The notes under the pieces: generated by a model | Told to the model about the DNA's origin: nothing | Seen by the model: only the letters and a program-made list of their open reading frames with translations | Database searches by the model: none | Assembly: GCA_944326465.1 (NCBI GenBank) | Contig: CALVEB010000007.1 | Location: 24,657 to 88,656 of the forward strand | DNA length: 64,000 bases | From: Candidatus Gastranaerophilales bacterium | GTDB lineage: Bacteria > Cyanobacteriota > Vampirovibrionia > Gastranaerophilales > Gastranaerophilaceae | Direction of reading: 5' to 3' | Shown here: one piece after another, positions 34,105-42,999 of the stretch | How positions within the stretch are numbered: the first letter of the stretch is position 1 | Layout of the letters: each line of letters starts with the position of its first letter | Position numbers and translations under genes: made by a program

Positions 34105-35721
34105 TTAGTCTTTATCTACTTTAGAAAGGAGTTCATCACAGGCATTTATTTCAAATTTTGTCTGGCTTAGCATAAGTGTTTCCGCAATAAGTAACGCTGT
34201 CGGAACAAGTGCGGCCACCAGACTCAAAAACATTCCCTGTAAATCCCCGCCGATTTCGGTCATAAAGTATGATACGTTCATTGCAAATTCAATAAATATA
34301 ATTGCACAGGCAATGGCAAGGGCGCGATTTTTGTCTGTTTCGATTTTTCTGATCCCTTCAAGTCCGTAGATAGAAACGCCGTGTTCCATAAACTCGCTGA
34401 ATCCATCCTGTTTAATTACCTGTGAGCCCTGAATTTTTTTCATTGCAAAAAACGCATTTACAAATGAGAAAAACGCAAAGATAATCAAGAAAGTAGCAAG
34501 AACAAGAAATACAGGGCTGAAACGCAAACCGGAAATTCTTATCCAGCCCGCAGCCTCAGGAAAACACATCGCAAGGGTATTAGAAACACCATACGCCAGA
34601 AACGGTGCTGTCAAAATCCCGATTACGATTTCTCCGATTGATTTTAACTGCAAATTAAACATTTTATCTCTGATATATTGGAGTTTTGTACTGCTCAAAC
34701 TGTTTATGTATCTGTCAATCCACAATCTGTATTTTTTAAGCACATCTTCAAAATCTTCTCTATACTCAAATTTGTCAAGTGCAGCGGAATTTTCAGCCCC
34801 GACACTCTTGAAATACCCGCAGGATATTGCAAGAACAGCCATTATACCTGTGAAAAACAGCGACATAAAAAGTGCAAATGTAATAAAATCATTCACATTC
34901 CGGTAATAAATCAGATTTATTGCATAAATCCCGATTATGAACAGAAGTGAAAATCCTATCATAAAGTTTTGTGCAATAGGTGCGGTTTTAGACATATTTG
35001 TGTTGACTTTTCCCTGCAAAAACAGATAAACACCCTGTTTAAGCAGCAGGCAAATGCCGTAAACAAGTAATGTATATACAATCCATACCTTAATATTTGT
35101 CGGCAGATGCATATATGCGGCTGTTTCTTTAATTTGCAGCCCCATAAGGTAATTTGAAAGCCCGAAGGAAGATAAAAGTGCCGCAAAAAACATCAGAACA
35201 TGTAAAAATATGCTTGTTCTTTTGGAAGATGTTAATTTCTGTTTAAGGTTTGATATAGTAAATCCGACCTGTTTAATTATTGCAACGCGGTCTTTTTCAA
35301 TAATTTCTTTCTGATTTTCTATCTTAACTTTAGTTGCAGCATTAACATCTTTGCCATAAAGCCCTTTTATATCATCTTCGGTAAAATCTTCTTTGGCTAT
35401 GGAAGATACTGTTTTAGCAGCGGGCTGTACATCTTCTGCCAGAAGTTTTACACTGACAAATTCATCGGAATTTGCTATCATAAGCTTACATACACTTCCG
35501 ACTTCAACTTTCTGCACCGGCTGTCCGCGGAACAGAATCCTGTCATTATGGAAAGTGTTGATAATTGTACATTTATTGTTTGCTCTGTCATATTGAACTG
35601 TTAACAGGATGTCAAAATCAAAATCCAGAACAAAATCACAATTAGGGTTTGTTCCGACATTTATCATGTCTTTATCCGAAAAGACTTTTTCCTGTTTTGA
35701 TGTAGAAATAACTATAGCCAT
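34105..35721 (-). CDS. multi-span membrane protein with FHA-like N-terminus
   Basis: 538 residues. The first ~95 are strand-rich and FHA-like (DMINVGTNPNCDFVLDF, RILFRGQPVQKVEVGSVCKL), but lack the usual Ser...His phosphothreonine-binding residues. Then about eight hydrophobic segments in pairs (about 170-190, 200-225, 245-265, 275-300, 370-395, 405-430, 465-490, 495-515). No transporter family recognised. It is in an operon with a VWA protein and TonB-like proteins, so it could be the membrane platform of an envelope machine. Confidence 0.65.
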   Translation of the reverse strand: MAIVISTSKQEKVFSDKDMINVGTNPNCDFVLDFDFDILLTVQYDRANNKCTIINTFHNDRILFRGQPVQKVEVGSVCKLMIANSDEFVSVKLLAEDVQPAAKTVSSIAKEDFTEDDIKGLYGKDVNAATKVKIENQKEIIEKDRVAIIKQVGFTISNLKQKLTSSKRTSIFLHVLMFFAALLSSFGLSNYLMGLQIKETAAYMHLPTNIKVWIVYTLLVYGICLLLKQGVYLFLQGKVNTNMSKTAPIAQNFMIGFSLLFIIGIYAINLIYYRNVNDFITFALFMSLFFTGIMAVLAISCGYFKSVGAENSAALDKFEYREDFEDVLKKYRLWIDRYINSLSSTKLQYIRDKMFNLQLKSIGEIVIGILTAPFLAYGVSNTLAMCFPEAAGWIRISGLRFSPVFLVLATFLIIFAFFSFVNAFFAMKKIQGSQVIKQDGFSEFMEHGVSIYGLEGIRKIETDKNRALAIACAIIFIEFAMNVSYFMTEIGGDLQGMFLSLVAALVPTALLIAETLMLSQTKFEINACDELLSKVDKD

Positions 35722-35743
35722 AAATTATATCCTCATTTTTTAA

Positions 35744-36418
35744 TTATCTTCCGATAGCTGTTAAGAAACTTCTTATTGCCTTGTCGCTTGTCTGTTCAGG
35801 CGCAACTATAAGATGTGTTTCGCCAAGAACAGGAGTGAGCGTTTCTTTTACAAGATCAAGTTTTGCCGGATGTGCGTTAAGAAACATCATTGAAAGATCC
35901 GGCGCATATTCAAGCACACTTTTTACATTATCCGGCAAGAGTTTCCAATCAATCTGTTTTTCTATAGCACCTTCATTTTCAAGATCGCCTATGACAACAA
36001 TTGCAGGCACAAGACCGGATTTTTTCATGTTCAAGCAGTGGTTAAAAGCTTTTTTAAGTCCTTCGCCGTAAGCCGTCCCGTAATCATTTGCATCATATTG
36101 AGTGAAAGCATCCATAGCTTTTGTAATCCCGCTTCCGTTTGTCGGCGCGCCTTCATAGATTAAATAAGCGTCCTCTGACACTCTCAAAATCTTTATCTGA
36201 TCCTCGGGATCCAGAATATTACAGATCTGTTTGAGTAATTTTTTCTGTTCCGGCAGCTTTTGCTGATTTGATGCTGAAGAATCTATTACAAAAACAACGC
36301 CGGCCGGTTTAAAATCATCTATTTTAATCTTTGAAAGTCCTATCCAGAGAACCTTCAAAACTATTGCAACTGCAAGGATTAATAAACCAACTGTAACTAT
36401 TCTTTTATTTAATTTCAT
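35744..36418 (-). CDS. membrane-anchored von Willebrand A-like protein
   Basis: 224 residues with an N-terminal membrane segment (about 7-27) and a VWA-type fold: GVVFVIDSSASNQQKLPEQ holds the DxSxS MIDAS motif, TNGSGITKAMDAFTQ the Thr/Ser region, AIVVIGDLENEG the acidic strand end. Such domains bind ligands through a metal ion. Faces the periplasm by topology. Between the TrbI-like exported protein and the FHA-like protein in an apparent operon. Confidence 0.72.
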   Translation of the reverse strand: MKLNKRIVTVGLLILAVAIVLKVLWIGLSKIKIDDFKPAGVVFVIDSSASNQQKLPEQKKLLKQICNILDPEDQIKILRVSEDAYLIYEGAPTNGSGITKAMDAFTQYDANDYGTAYGEGLKKAFNHCLNMKKSGLVPAIVVIGDLENEGAIEKQIDWKLLPDNVKSVLEYAPDLSMMFLNAHPAKLDLVKETLTPVLGETHLIVAPEQTSDKAIRSFLTAIGR

Positions 36419-36471
36419 TTTTCTGTTCCTTTTTTGTCTAATATAACATATTTAATCTTTCAAATCAAATG

Positions 36472-37338
36472 TTAAAGAGGCTGGTAAACATTTACTTTAA
36501 CCGGCTGGGTCAGAATTAACTGTAACGGAGTATCAGCCTGAATATTCGCATCCTGCCCGCGCTGTGCAGCCCCTCTAAGCGCGCCTGTAGCCGCCCCTAT
36601 ACCGCCAAAGACAGCCATATTCCGTCCGAAATTTTCTCCTCCTGAAAACGCAACTCCCAGAAGTCCTGCAAGAATACCGATACCGGCGCCTATAAGAACA
36701 TCACGCGTCATATTTTTAGCACGTTCGCTCTCACTCTCAAGACTTATCGGCTGTGTTGCAATGTCATAAGTGGTGCCATCCGGTGTCATAATTCTGTTGA
36801 ATGTTATTTCTAACCCACCGCCGCCATAAGCATATCCTGCCGCATTAACATCTGTTACAACTCCATAAACAAGACTTCCAGCAGGCGCAATAAGATTTCC
36901 CATATATTGCCAGTCCTCGGAAAGTGCGGCCGTTATATTATCATTCACATCAAGGCTCCCTGAACTTACACCGGATTGCAGTCTAATATTTAATACATTA
37001 CCTTCAGGAACTGTTACAACGTATCCTTGATAAACCGGCTGTTTAGTGCCTTGTATCTCAGGCAGGACATAATTTTTACGTTCAAATTCCATTTCTACAG
37101 GCTGCTCTGTATTTTTATCCTGTTTCCCTTTTATAATATGGCGTTCCTGTTTAATCTGCATTTTATGAGCCGGATCTTCGGTATTATTTACAGGAGTTGC
37201 AGGGGTGGTTTTGTGTGTGCGGTCAAATTCGGCCTGTGCCTCATCAGAAAAATCGTAATCCGTAAATATATCAGCCGCATAAGAAATTTGCGCCAACCCT
37301 AACAATAAACAGAATAAACAAGTTAAAAATTTTTTCAT
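36472..37338 (-). CDS. exported TrbI-like protein (paralogue 2 of 3)
   Basis: 288 residues. Signal peptide (cut near SYA-ADIF), charged linker, then VTVPEGNVLNIRLQSGVSSG, LIAPAGSLVYGVVTDVNA, RIMTPDGTTYDIATQP, and a Gly-rich hydrophobic stretch (about 210-250), ending in TQPVKVNVYQPL. The order resembles the beta-barrel domain of TrbI/VirB10 plus its membrane-active part. First gene of the minus-strand envelope operon; 53 bases to the VWA gene. Confidence 0.6.
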   Translation of the reverse strand: MKKFLTCLFCLLLGLAQISYAADIFTDYDFSDEAQAEFDRTHKTTPATPVNNTEDPAHKMQIKQERHIIKGKQDKNTEQPVEMEFERKNYVLPEIQGTKQPVYQGYVVTVPEGNVLNIRLQSGVSSGSLDVNDNITAALSEDWQYMGNLIAPAGSLVYGVVTDVNAAGYAYGGGGLEITFNRIMTPDGTTYDIATQPISLESESERAKNMTRDVLIGAGIGILAGLLGVAFSGGENFGRNMAVFGGIGAATGALRGAAQRGQDANIQADTPLQLILTQPVKVNVYQPL

Positions 37339-37403
37339 ATTGACCTGCTATTTAATAAAATTTTATATTAAAATCAATATTTTTTCAATTTTTTGTTACT
37401 TTA

Positions 37404-37432
37404 TTGCTACAATAAGTAAATCATGTTATAAT
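37404..37432 (+). promoter_or_regulatory. promoter of plsY
   Basis: TTGCTA (37404-37409) and TATAAT (37427-37432), spacer 17, about 46 bases before the ATG at 37479. Confidence 0.65.
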
Positions 37433-37478
37433 TTATACGAAATTAACACTGTAAATGTTCATTTTGAGAGGATAAACA

Positions 37479-38084
37479 ATGGAAAAGATTATTGAAATTC
37501 TGGCAGTTGCAATCGGCGCATATTTAATCGGTTCAATACCGACCGGATATATTATAGTAAAAGCATTCAAGAATGAAGACATAAGAAAAATCGGTTCCGG
37601 CTCAACCGGTGCTACAAACGTAAAAAGAGTAATGGGTAAAAAATGGTTCTTCATTACACTTTTGCTGGATGCTTTTAAGGGGGCTTTGCCGGTTATACTT
37701 GCGGCAATATTTGCGAAAAGTTTTACCGCAATAGGTTTATTGCCTGTAATTGCGGCTGTTGCAGTTATTCTGGGACACAGTAAATCAATATTTTTAAACT
37801 TTACAGGCGGGAAATCAGTTGCATCAGGTGTGGGCACAATCCTTGCATTGAACTGGCAGGTAGGATTAATCATTGCGGCTATTTGGGGTGTGATTACTTA
37901 TTTTTCAAAATATGTTTCGCTCGGGTCAATTATTGCGCTTGCGATATCACCGTTTCTTATGTACTTTTTAGATGGCAGACTGGCTTATGTTGCATACTGT
38001 CTGCTCGGAGCGATTTATATCATTTATCTGCACCGCGAAAACATCGGACGGCTTTTGCGCGGCGAAGAAAATAAGGTCAGATAA
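37479..38084 (+). CDS. plsY: acyl-phosphate:glycerol-3-phosphate acyltransferase
   Basis: Integral membrane enzyme of phospholipid synthesis that moves an acyl group from acyl-phosphate to glycerol 3-phosphate. 201 residues with five membrane spans and the three family motifs: IGSIPTGYIIVKAF, IRKIGSGSTGATNVKR and GHSKSIFLNFTGGKSVASGVG. GAGAGGATAA precedes the ATG. It marks the left border of the AT-rich accessory island. Confidence 0.96.
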   Translation: MEKIIEILAVAIGAYLIGSIPTGYIIVKAFKNEDIRKIGSGSTGATNVKRVMGKKWFFITLLLDAFKGALPVILAAIFAKSFTAIGLLPVIAAVAVILGHSKSIFLNFTGGKSVASGVGTILALNWQVGLIIAAIWGVITYFSKYVSLGSIIALAISPFLMYFLDGRLAYVAYCLLGAIYIIYLHRENIGRLLRGEENKVR

Positions 38085-38125
38085 TTAAACATCCACCCTG
38101 CATTCAATTTTATTATATTCAAGTG

Positions 38126-38189
38126 TAATGATTTAATTTTGTTACGAAATCAAATCATTATACTTGATTTTTGTAACAAAATCAAGTAT
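38126..38189. promoter_or_regulatory. nested inverted repeats upstream of a toxin-antitoxin pair
   Basis: TAATGATTT (38126-38134) pairs with AAATCATTA (38152-38160), and ATACTTGATTTT (38160-38171) pairs with AAAATCAAGTAT (38178-38189). The second palindrome is 24 bases before the toxin ATG, overlapping the promoter zone; probably operators for self-regulation. Confidence 0.6.
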
Positions 38190-38213
38190 AATAAAAATAT
38201 AAGGAAATCCTAC

Positions 38214-38549
38214 ATGACAAACGAACAATTGTTTACCGCAGAATACACAGATGAAGCACTGGAACAATTAAATGCATTAAAAAATGAAGAATTTGAAAAA
38301 ATAACCAAGGCCATTTATATATTTGAACATGTAGGGAAAAAATACAAAAACATTAATGATCTAGGAAATGGTTTATTTGAATTGAAACCGGACAATGTAA
38401 GAGCCTATTTTAGATATGCTAAAAATAAAATTATAATTATTGGTCTTATAGTATTAAAAAAAACGCAAAAAGCACCATCTCGATATATAAAACAAGCTAA
38501 TAAAAATATTGAAAAATATATACAAGAAAATAAGGAGTTACATCAATGA
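38214..38549 (+). CDS. HigB/RelE-like toxin
   Basis: 111 residues from ATG 38214 (AAGGA upstream); a longer frame from 38139 runs through the palindromes and is rejected. Blocks FTAEYTDEALEQLNALK, LGNGLFELKPDNVRAYFRY and IIIIGLIVLKKTQKAPSR match the RelE/HigB superfamily phage-type group. Toxin first and antitoxin second is the HigBA order. The 4-base ATGA overlap couples it to the next gene. Confidence 0.82.
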   Translation: MTNEQLFTAEYTDEALEQLNALKNEEFEKITKAIYIFEHVGKKYKNINDLGNGLFELKPDNVRAYFRYAKNKIIIIGLIVLKKTQKAPSRYIKQANKNIEKYIQENKELHQ

Positions 38550-38794
38550 GAAATAAAATATCAACAAAAGATTTAATTAAAAAAAGATTTTCTGAAGAAA
38601 AAGCGCAAGAAATTCTTTCTCAGGCAGATGAAGAAATCAACGAAATTAAATGGGGAGGAAAGCGTGTCGGAGCAGGTAGAAAACCTAAAGGTGAATTATT
38701 ACTATTTAATAGACGTTTAACCGAAAAGGAAAATCGTTTTATAGATTACGCACGCGCGCATAATATCAATTATGACGACTTAATGCAAGGATAA
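38546..38794 (+). CDS. antitoxin partner of HigB-like toxin
   Basis: 82 residues, with a helical front (KDLIKKRFSEEKAQEIL), a basic AT-hook-like WGGKRVGAGRKPKG (about 48-61) and a C-terminal helix. No clear XRE domain, so the antitoxin type is unusual; assignment rests on position and overlap with the toxin gene. Confidence 0.65.
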   Translation: MRNKISTKDLIKKRFSEEKAQEILSQADEEINEIKWGGKRVGAGRKPKGELLLFNRRLTEKENRFIDYARAHNINYDDLMQG

Positions 38795-38879
38795 CTATAA
38801 CTAAAAGTCAATAACAACTTTATCATAAAATCGGATTTTTGTATAAAAACGACAACGGCCTGAAACCTGCATGTAGTGC

Positions 38880-39007
38880 GGGTTGGGCCAGTTGGCTATC
38901 CATGTTTTCGTCTACATGAAAACATCTACATGTTTTCGTGGACTTGCGGAGGGTTTTCACATCTGTAATAATATTAAGGTTATACATTATTACAAAAGGA
39001 GACTTTT
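38880..39007. other. intergenic segment with CATGTTTTCGT repeats
   Basis: Between the antitoxin and the MuF-motif gene. CATGTTTTCG occurs twice directly and CATGAAAACAT once in between, giving alternative hairpins (about 38910-38940). May be a regulatory leader. AAAGGAG before the next ATG. Confidence 0.4.
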
Positions 39008-40051
39008 ATGAAAACTGATTTAAAAAACAGAATAGCTGACTTGCTAAATAAAAACAACACAGAGGAAATAGACAGTATTTGCACGGAACTTCGTGAAGAA
39101 CAGCGTAATTTAACAGAGCAACTGGACAAATTAACAGAATTCGGACAGCGCGAATATGTTTTTAGACGCCATAATCAGATAGAAACACTTGGCAAATCTC
39201 TTTACAGATTCAAACAGCTAAGTGAAAACGGATTGAGTAAAGAAGCATATCAAGAAGCACAAAATATTAGTCGTTTGCTGTCAGAATTTGCAGGAACAGT
39301 TGTGTATAAATGGGTAGCAGAACCGAATGCCTGTGACAGATGCCGTTCATTAAATGGTATGACTTATTATTCGCCTGACGATATTCCAGAAAAACCACAC
39401 CCGAATTGTAAATGCCGGCTTGAAATAACCACGCAAAATGCATCTCAAACATTTTATGTAAATGCAAGTGTTTATGAAGATAAAACGCAGGAAACAAGAG
39501 AAGAAATAAATGAAATGAAAATCGAGATAGAAAAACTTGAACAAAAGGCGGAAGAAAATCTGAAAGAGGTAGAAAAGCAAGAAAAATTGATAAAAGATAT
39601 CGAAAATAAGATTGATGTCAACACACTCCCGCCCGAAGAAAAAAGACAGTTTGACGAAGTGAAAAGAGCAACCATTGCTCATAAAGAAAATATATTAAAG
39701 ATAAAAAAACAAAATAATATATTTTTTAATATAATAGATGATGTAATTACTACCAAAAATTATTATAAGCGTTCTATTCAAGATGGTATTAAATCTTTAT
39801 TTAAAGATTGTCAATATAAAGCAGAACAATATTTAATACATAAGGCTCCAAAATATCAAATTGATATATTGGGTCACTTATATTCTATAAAAACAGATAT
39901 GCCTGAAGCTTGGCAAGCTTATAAAATTGCATCAATAAATTATAAAAATAATACAGAATATTTACAAAAAAATGCTAATGTTTATGACACGATAAAAAAC
40001 ATAAATGACGAAAAACTGGAAAAAGAAATACAAGAGCGTTTATTTACATAA
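39008..40051 (+). CDS. MuF-motif protein, candidate polymorphic toxin carrier
   Basis: 347 residues. N-terminal helical region, then a phage Mu gpF/SPP1 gp7-type zinc motif at Cys109-x2-Cys112 ... His131-Pro-Asn-Cys134-x-Cys136 (NACDRCRSLNGMTYYSPDD; HPNCKCRLEI). A strong coiled coil (about 160-235) and a helical region follow. In phages this motif marks head-morphogenesis proteins; 'MuF' modules are also found fused to toxin domains. No other head genes are near. The frame ends at TAA 40049-40051, but the same frame continues open for 121 more codons. Confidence 0.7.
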   Translation: MKTDLKNRIADLLNKNNTEEIDSICTELREEQRNLTEQLDKLTEFGQREYVFRRHNQIETLGKSLYRFKQLSENGLSKEAYQEAQNISRLLSEFAGTVVYKWVAEPNACDRCRSLNGMTYYSPDDIPEKPHPNCKCRLEITTQNASQTFYVNASVYEDKTQETREEINEMKIEIEKLEQKAEENLKEVEKQEKLIKDIENKIDVNTLPPEEKRQFDEVKRATIAHKENILKIKKQNNIFFNIIDDVITTKNYYKRSIQDGIKSLFKDCQYKAEQYLIHKAPKYQIDILGHLYSIKTDMPEAWQAYKIASINYKNNTEYLQKNANVYDTIKNINDEKLEKEIQERLFT

Positions 40052-40417
40052 ACCCAAAAAACGGATTGTAAGGTCGTTGTCTTTAAACCGGACAGTTCTA
40101 TGGCACATGCTGTTATGAATGATTTAGATTTCATAGCTTTTTTAAGAGATAACATATATGAAATAAAGAAAAATAGAACTATTCCGAATAAAAAAATAGA
40201 ATTTACACAAGGGGATATGTACAATGTACTACATGGTGCAATGGTGAAAGACGTAAAGTTGCATGATGATAATACATTAACAATGAGAATAGAAGATTTA
40301 TATAATTTTAACCCAAACCGGACAAGTGCACGTGGTCAGATTGGTGAGCGATTACAAAACACAGGAGAATTAGAAAATTATTATATAATAATAAAAATAA
40401 AAATAAAAATGTTTTAA
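40052..40417 (+). pseudogene. C-terminal extension of MuF-motif gene behind an in-frame stop
   Basis: In the same frame as 39008-40051, 121 sense codons follow the TAA. The sequence (KVVVFKPDSSMAHAVMNDLD; RIEDLYNFNPNRTSARGQ) looks like a toxin-type C-terminal domain, ending in repetitive Ile-Lys codons. An internal ATG at 40100 could start a separate 105-aa protein, but it has no ribosome binding site. Either one gene broken by a nonsense change, or read-through. Confidence 0.55.
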
Positions 40418-40458
40418 AAAAGCTTGACAAATAAAATTTTTAATAATATATTTGTTGT

Positions 40459-41031
40459 ATGGATTTATTTTTAAAACGAGCAGAAAAAATATTTTTTATA
40501 GTCATAAATTTGGTATTTAGTTCAGCCTTTATTCAGATGGAGTCGATATCTAACTTTGGTCTGTTCATTTTATGGACTTTCTTTCAAGTAACTTATAAAG
40601 ATTTTGCAAATTCCGGAAATGACATAGAGTTACTATTTTGGGGATTTCTTTTTTGGCTGTTGTTTATGATTGTAAAACTATGCATGTTTCCAATGTTGTA
40701 CGGATTGCCTCTAAAAAGAATACATGCATTTTTTGATAAATTTCTGGAAGATAAGCGATATACCCTAAAGGTATTATTAAGTGCATTAATTTTTGATCAG
40801 ATAGTTTGTCAAGTGCATGTAATATTAGCAAGTTTGAATTTTGATAATTTTGATGAATTTGTAAATCAATTATTTCACGGAAACTTATTAAGCGAATATG
40901 AGTTCAATTTCAGTTATGTTTTCGCATTAACCTGTTTATTCGGCGGAGTTTTTATTTGTTATTTATCTTTCTTTATATTTGAAAAAATAAAAAGAAAACT
41001 TTTAAAAAAACGAAACCTTTGCAAAGGATAA
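40459..41031 (+). CDS. multi-span membrane protein, immunity candidate 1
   Basis: 190 residues with about four membrane segments. Aligns by eye with 42099-42599 (LLFWGFLFWLLFMIVKLCMF; KVLLSALIFDQIV; LFGGVFICYLSFFIFEKIKR). It follows the toxin candidate by 41 bases. Repeated, diverged membrane proteins after a toxin are typical of immunity arrays, but no family is recognised. Very AT-rich. Confidence 0.6.
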   Translation: MDLFLKRAEKIFFIVINLVFSSAFIQMESISNFGLFILWTFFQVTYKDFANSGNDIELLFWGFLFWLLFMIVKLCMFPMLYGLPLKRIHAFFDKFLEDKRYTLKVLLSALIFDQIVCQVHVILASLNFDNFDEFVNQLFHGNLLSEYEFNFSYVFALTCLFGGVFICYLSFFIFEKIKRKLLKKRNLCKG

Positions 41032-41041
41032 AGTAAATTAT

Positions 41042-41216
41042 ATGAAAAGTAGACATTTTCAACAAAAGATTTTATTAAGTGTATTGATGTTAGATATTTT
41101 AGCTCTTTGTATATATACGAGAAATAATACCGTTTTATATTTTTCTGGGCGGAGGCGCTTTGCCTTGTTACCTTGCTTTACTATGTTCCAAAACCATTAA
41201 ACGGAAAAATAAATAA
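41042..41216 (+). pseudogene. decayed third copy of the membrane-protein family
   Basis: Starts MKSRHFQQKILLSVLMLDIL in one frame, then continues in another as FLGGGALPCYLALLCSKTIK, equivalent to the middle and end of 42099-42599 with an internal deletion and frameshift. A DNA stretch (CTGGGCGGAGGCGCTTTGCC) nearly matches 42531-42550. Confidence 0.75.
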
Positions 41217-41217
41217 A

Positions 41218-42021
41218 ATGCATAACTTTATTTATATAACAACAACCTTAATCTCAATATACATCTGGACAACCGGAAAAGGTTATTTATTCTTGCCGTT
41301 TGTAATATTGGTCTGTGTTTTATATTTTTTCTATTGTTTAACTATGATTTTTTATTGTATTTGCAAGCAAAATTGTGATACTATGCCATTGCTGCCGTAT
41401 ATTGTTCTTACAATTTTATTGATATTTCAGTGTTTTACGCAGTTAGGTATGAATATGCTGCGTTTACTGCCATGGATCCTTTTACCAGTAGTTGTAGCAT
41501 TAATACTTAAATGGATATTCGCAAAAATAAAATTAAATACAATATTCTCAAATATTTTTATGGCTATATGCGGAATATTAGCGGTTATTTATTTTTTTAT
41601 ATTTAGCTTTATTGCTGCATATATGCCGTCAGCAAAATTAGTGCCGCGTTTTTTGTATGTTCCGGAAATACAGCGGCTGAAAAAGGAAAATGCCGGATAC
41701 TCTGTTTTTCCGTCCGGAGTGCCACGCAAAATAAAGAAATATCGTTTTGAACAAGAAAGCGCTTTTGACGGCTATAATACTAATTATTTAAGGTTTCAGA
41801 CAAATAAAGAATATGTGGATAAAATTAGACAAGAATATAAAAATCGCTGTCAGGAAATTACAACAAATCGAGAGTTACTTGATAATTATCAAAATGTCTA
41901 TATAACAGGACTTGATAATGAACAGATTTGTATAACTCACAAAAATACAGAACAAGAGCCATATACATCCGGCATTGTGTTTGGGAAAGATACGTTATAT
42001 TTCTTTTGCTCAAACTATTAA
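41218..42021 (+). CDS. membrane protein with soluble C-terminal domain
   Basis: 267 residues from ATG 41218; a longer frame from TTG 41173 is shadow of the decayed copy. Five or so membrane segments (to about residue 135), then a ~125-residue charged domain (VPRFLYVPEIQRLKKENAGY...ENEQICITHKNTEQEPY). Not related in sequence to its neighbours. In the toxin/immunity block; function unknown. Confidence 0.6.
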   Translation: MHNFIYITTTLISIYIWTTGKGYLFLPFVILVCVLYFFYCLTMIFYCICKQNCDTMPLLPYIVLTILLIFQCFTQLGMNMLRLLPWILLPVVVALILKWIFAKIKLNTIFSNIFMAICGILAVIYFFIFSFIAAYMPSAKLVPRFLYVPEIQRLKKENAGYSVFPSGVPRKIKKYRFEQESAFDGYNTNYLRFQTNKEYVDKIRQEYKNRCQEITTNRELLDNYQNVYITGLDNEQICITHKNTEQEPYTSGIVFGKDTLYFFCSNY

Positions 42022-42098
42022 ATATATTGACAAATTGTAAAAATTTAACTTTATAGGAGATTTTTATTTCTATTAATAAAAATAGTATTAAAAAAATT

Positions 42099-42599
42099 AT
42101 GAGAACACAATTGAAGAAGTCAGAAATTATATTTTTAATATTAATACATATTTTTTATGCATTATTTCTAATGTTGATGCCGTTAGTTTTTTTCCTATGC
42201 TATTATATCACCACAAATTCGTTTAACGTAGATTTTTTGTTTGATGAAAAACCGGCATTGTTACTATTTTGTGTTCTCTGGTTTATATTGGTGTGTATAA
42301 AATTTATGAGTTTGCCATTAATTTATAAACTGAAAAAATTTTTTCCTGTAATGCATGTGATTTTAAATAAAATTATGTCAGACAAAAGTTATGCAAGAAA
42401 ATATTTAATATTGATAGCTGTAATAGATATACTGCCGTTTGCTTTTATTGGACTTCTGGATACGATTATCCTAAAAGATTTTGTGAAGTGTATGTTGGCA
42501 AATTTACTTTCGTATCCGATAAGTGTTTTACTGGGCGGCGGCGCTTTGCCTTGCTATCTTGTATTTTTATGTTTTAATAAAATAAAAAAGAAAACATAA
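42099..42599 (+). CDS. multi-span membrane protein, immunity candidate 2
   Basis: 166 residues with about four membrane segments, related to 40459-41031 and to the decayed copy at 41042. The ATG has no near ribosome binding site (AGGAG is 40 bases upstream), so the start could lie a little earlier at a non-ATG codon. Last of the array. Confidence 0.55.
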   Translation: MRTQLKKSEIIFLILIHIFYALFLMLMPLVFFLCYYITTNSFNVDFLFDEKPALLLFCVLWFILVCIKFMSLPLIYKLKKFFPVMHVILNKIMSDKSYARKYLILIAVIDILPFAFIGLLDTIILKDFVKCMLANLLSYPISVLLGGGALPCYLVFLCFNKIKKKT

Positions 42600-42685
42600 A
42601 ACTATATATATAACTACACAAATACATACAGTTATAAGCAACAAAATTGACTAAATTACTGTACCTATTAATGTTACATAGTTTT

Positions 42686-42895
42686 TTATTTATTCCGTAC
42701 AAATTCAATGTGATAATCCAGTATTGTTAATATATCCTGCACTTCTTCAAATTTAATAGTTTTGCGGCGAAGCTTGTTCGTGATGTTGTTGCCGATGTAT
42801 TTTTTACCTGTTGTTTGTGTCAGAGACTCACATACTTTTTTTAAAGTAGTGCCATTTTTTGCTATCAAACTTTTTAATTCGTTTCTAATGTCCAT
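42686..42895 (-). CDS. small HTH-like protein
   Basis: 69 residues, predicted all-helical with a possible Cro-like HTH (LKSLIAKNGTTLKKVCESLT; KKYIGNNITNKLRRKTIKFE; VQDILTILDYHIEFV). Opposite strand to its neighbours. Could regulate the island. No family firmly recognised. Confidence 0.5.
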   Translation of the reverse strand: MDIRNELKSLIAKNGTTLKKVCESLTQTTGKKYIGNNITNKLRRKTIKFEEVQDILTILDYHIEFVRNK

Positions 42896-42999
42896 TTTAT
42901 AATTATACGGATAGTTGACAAAAGTTACTAATTATGATATTAACAAACTATAATACAACATTTATTTTAATATAGTTTGAAATATTGGAGGAATACAAT

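Noticed and set aside
38139..38213. Longer start for the HigB-like toxin
   Set aside because: The extension runs through the palindromic operators; ATG 38214 has AAGGA upstream.
39008..40051. Prophage
   Set aside because: Only a MuF-type motif; no capsid, portal, terminase or tail genes around it.
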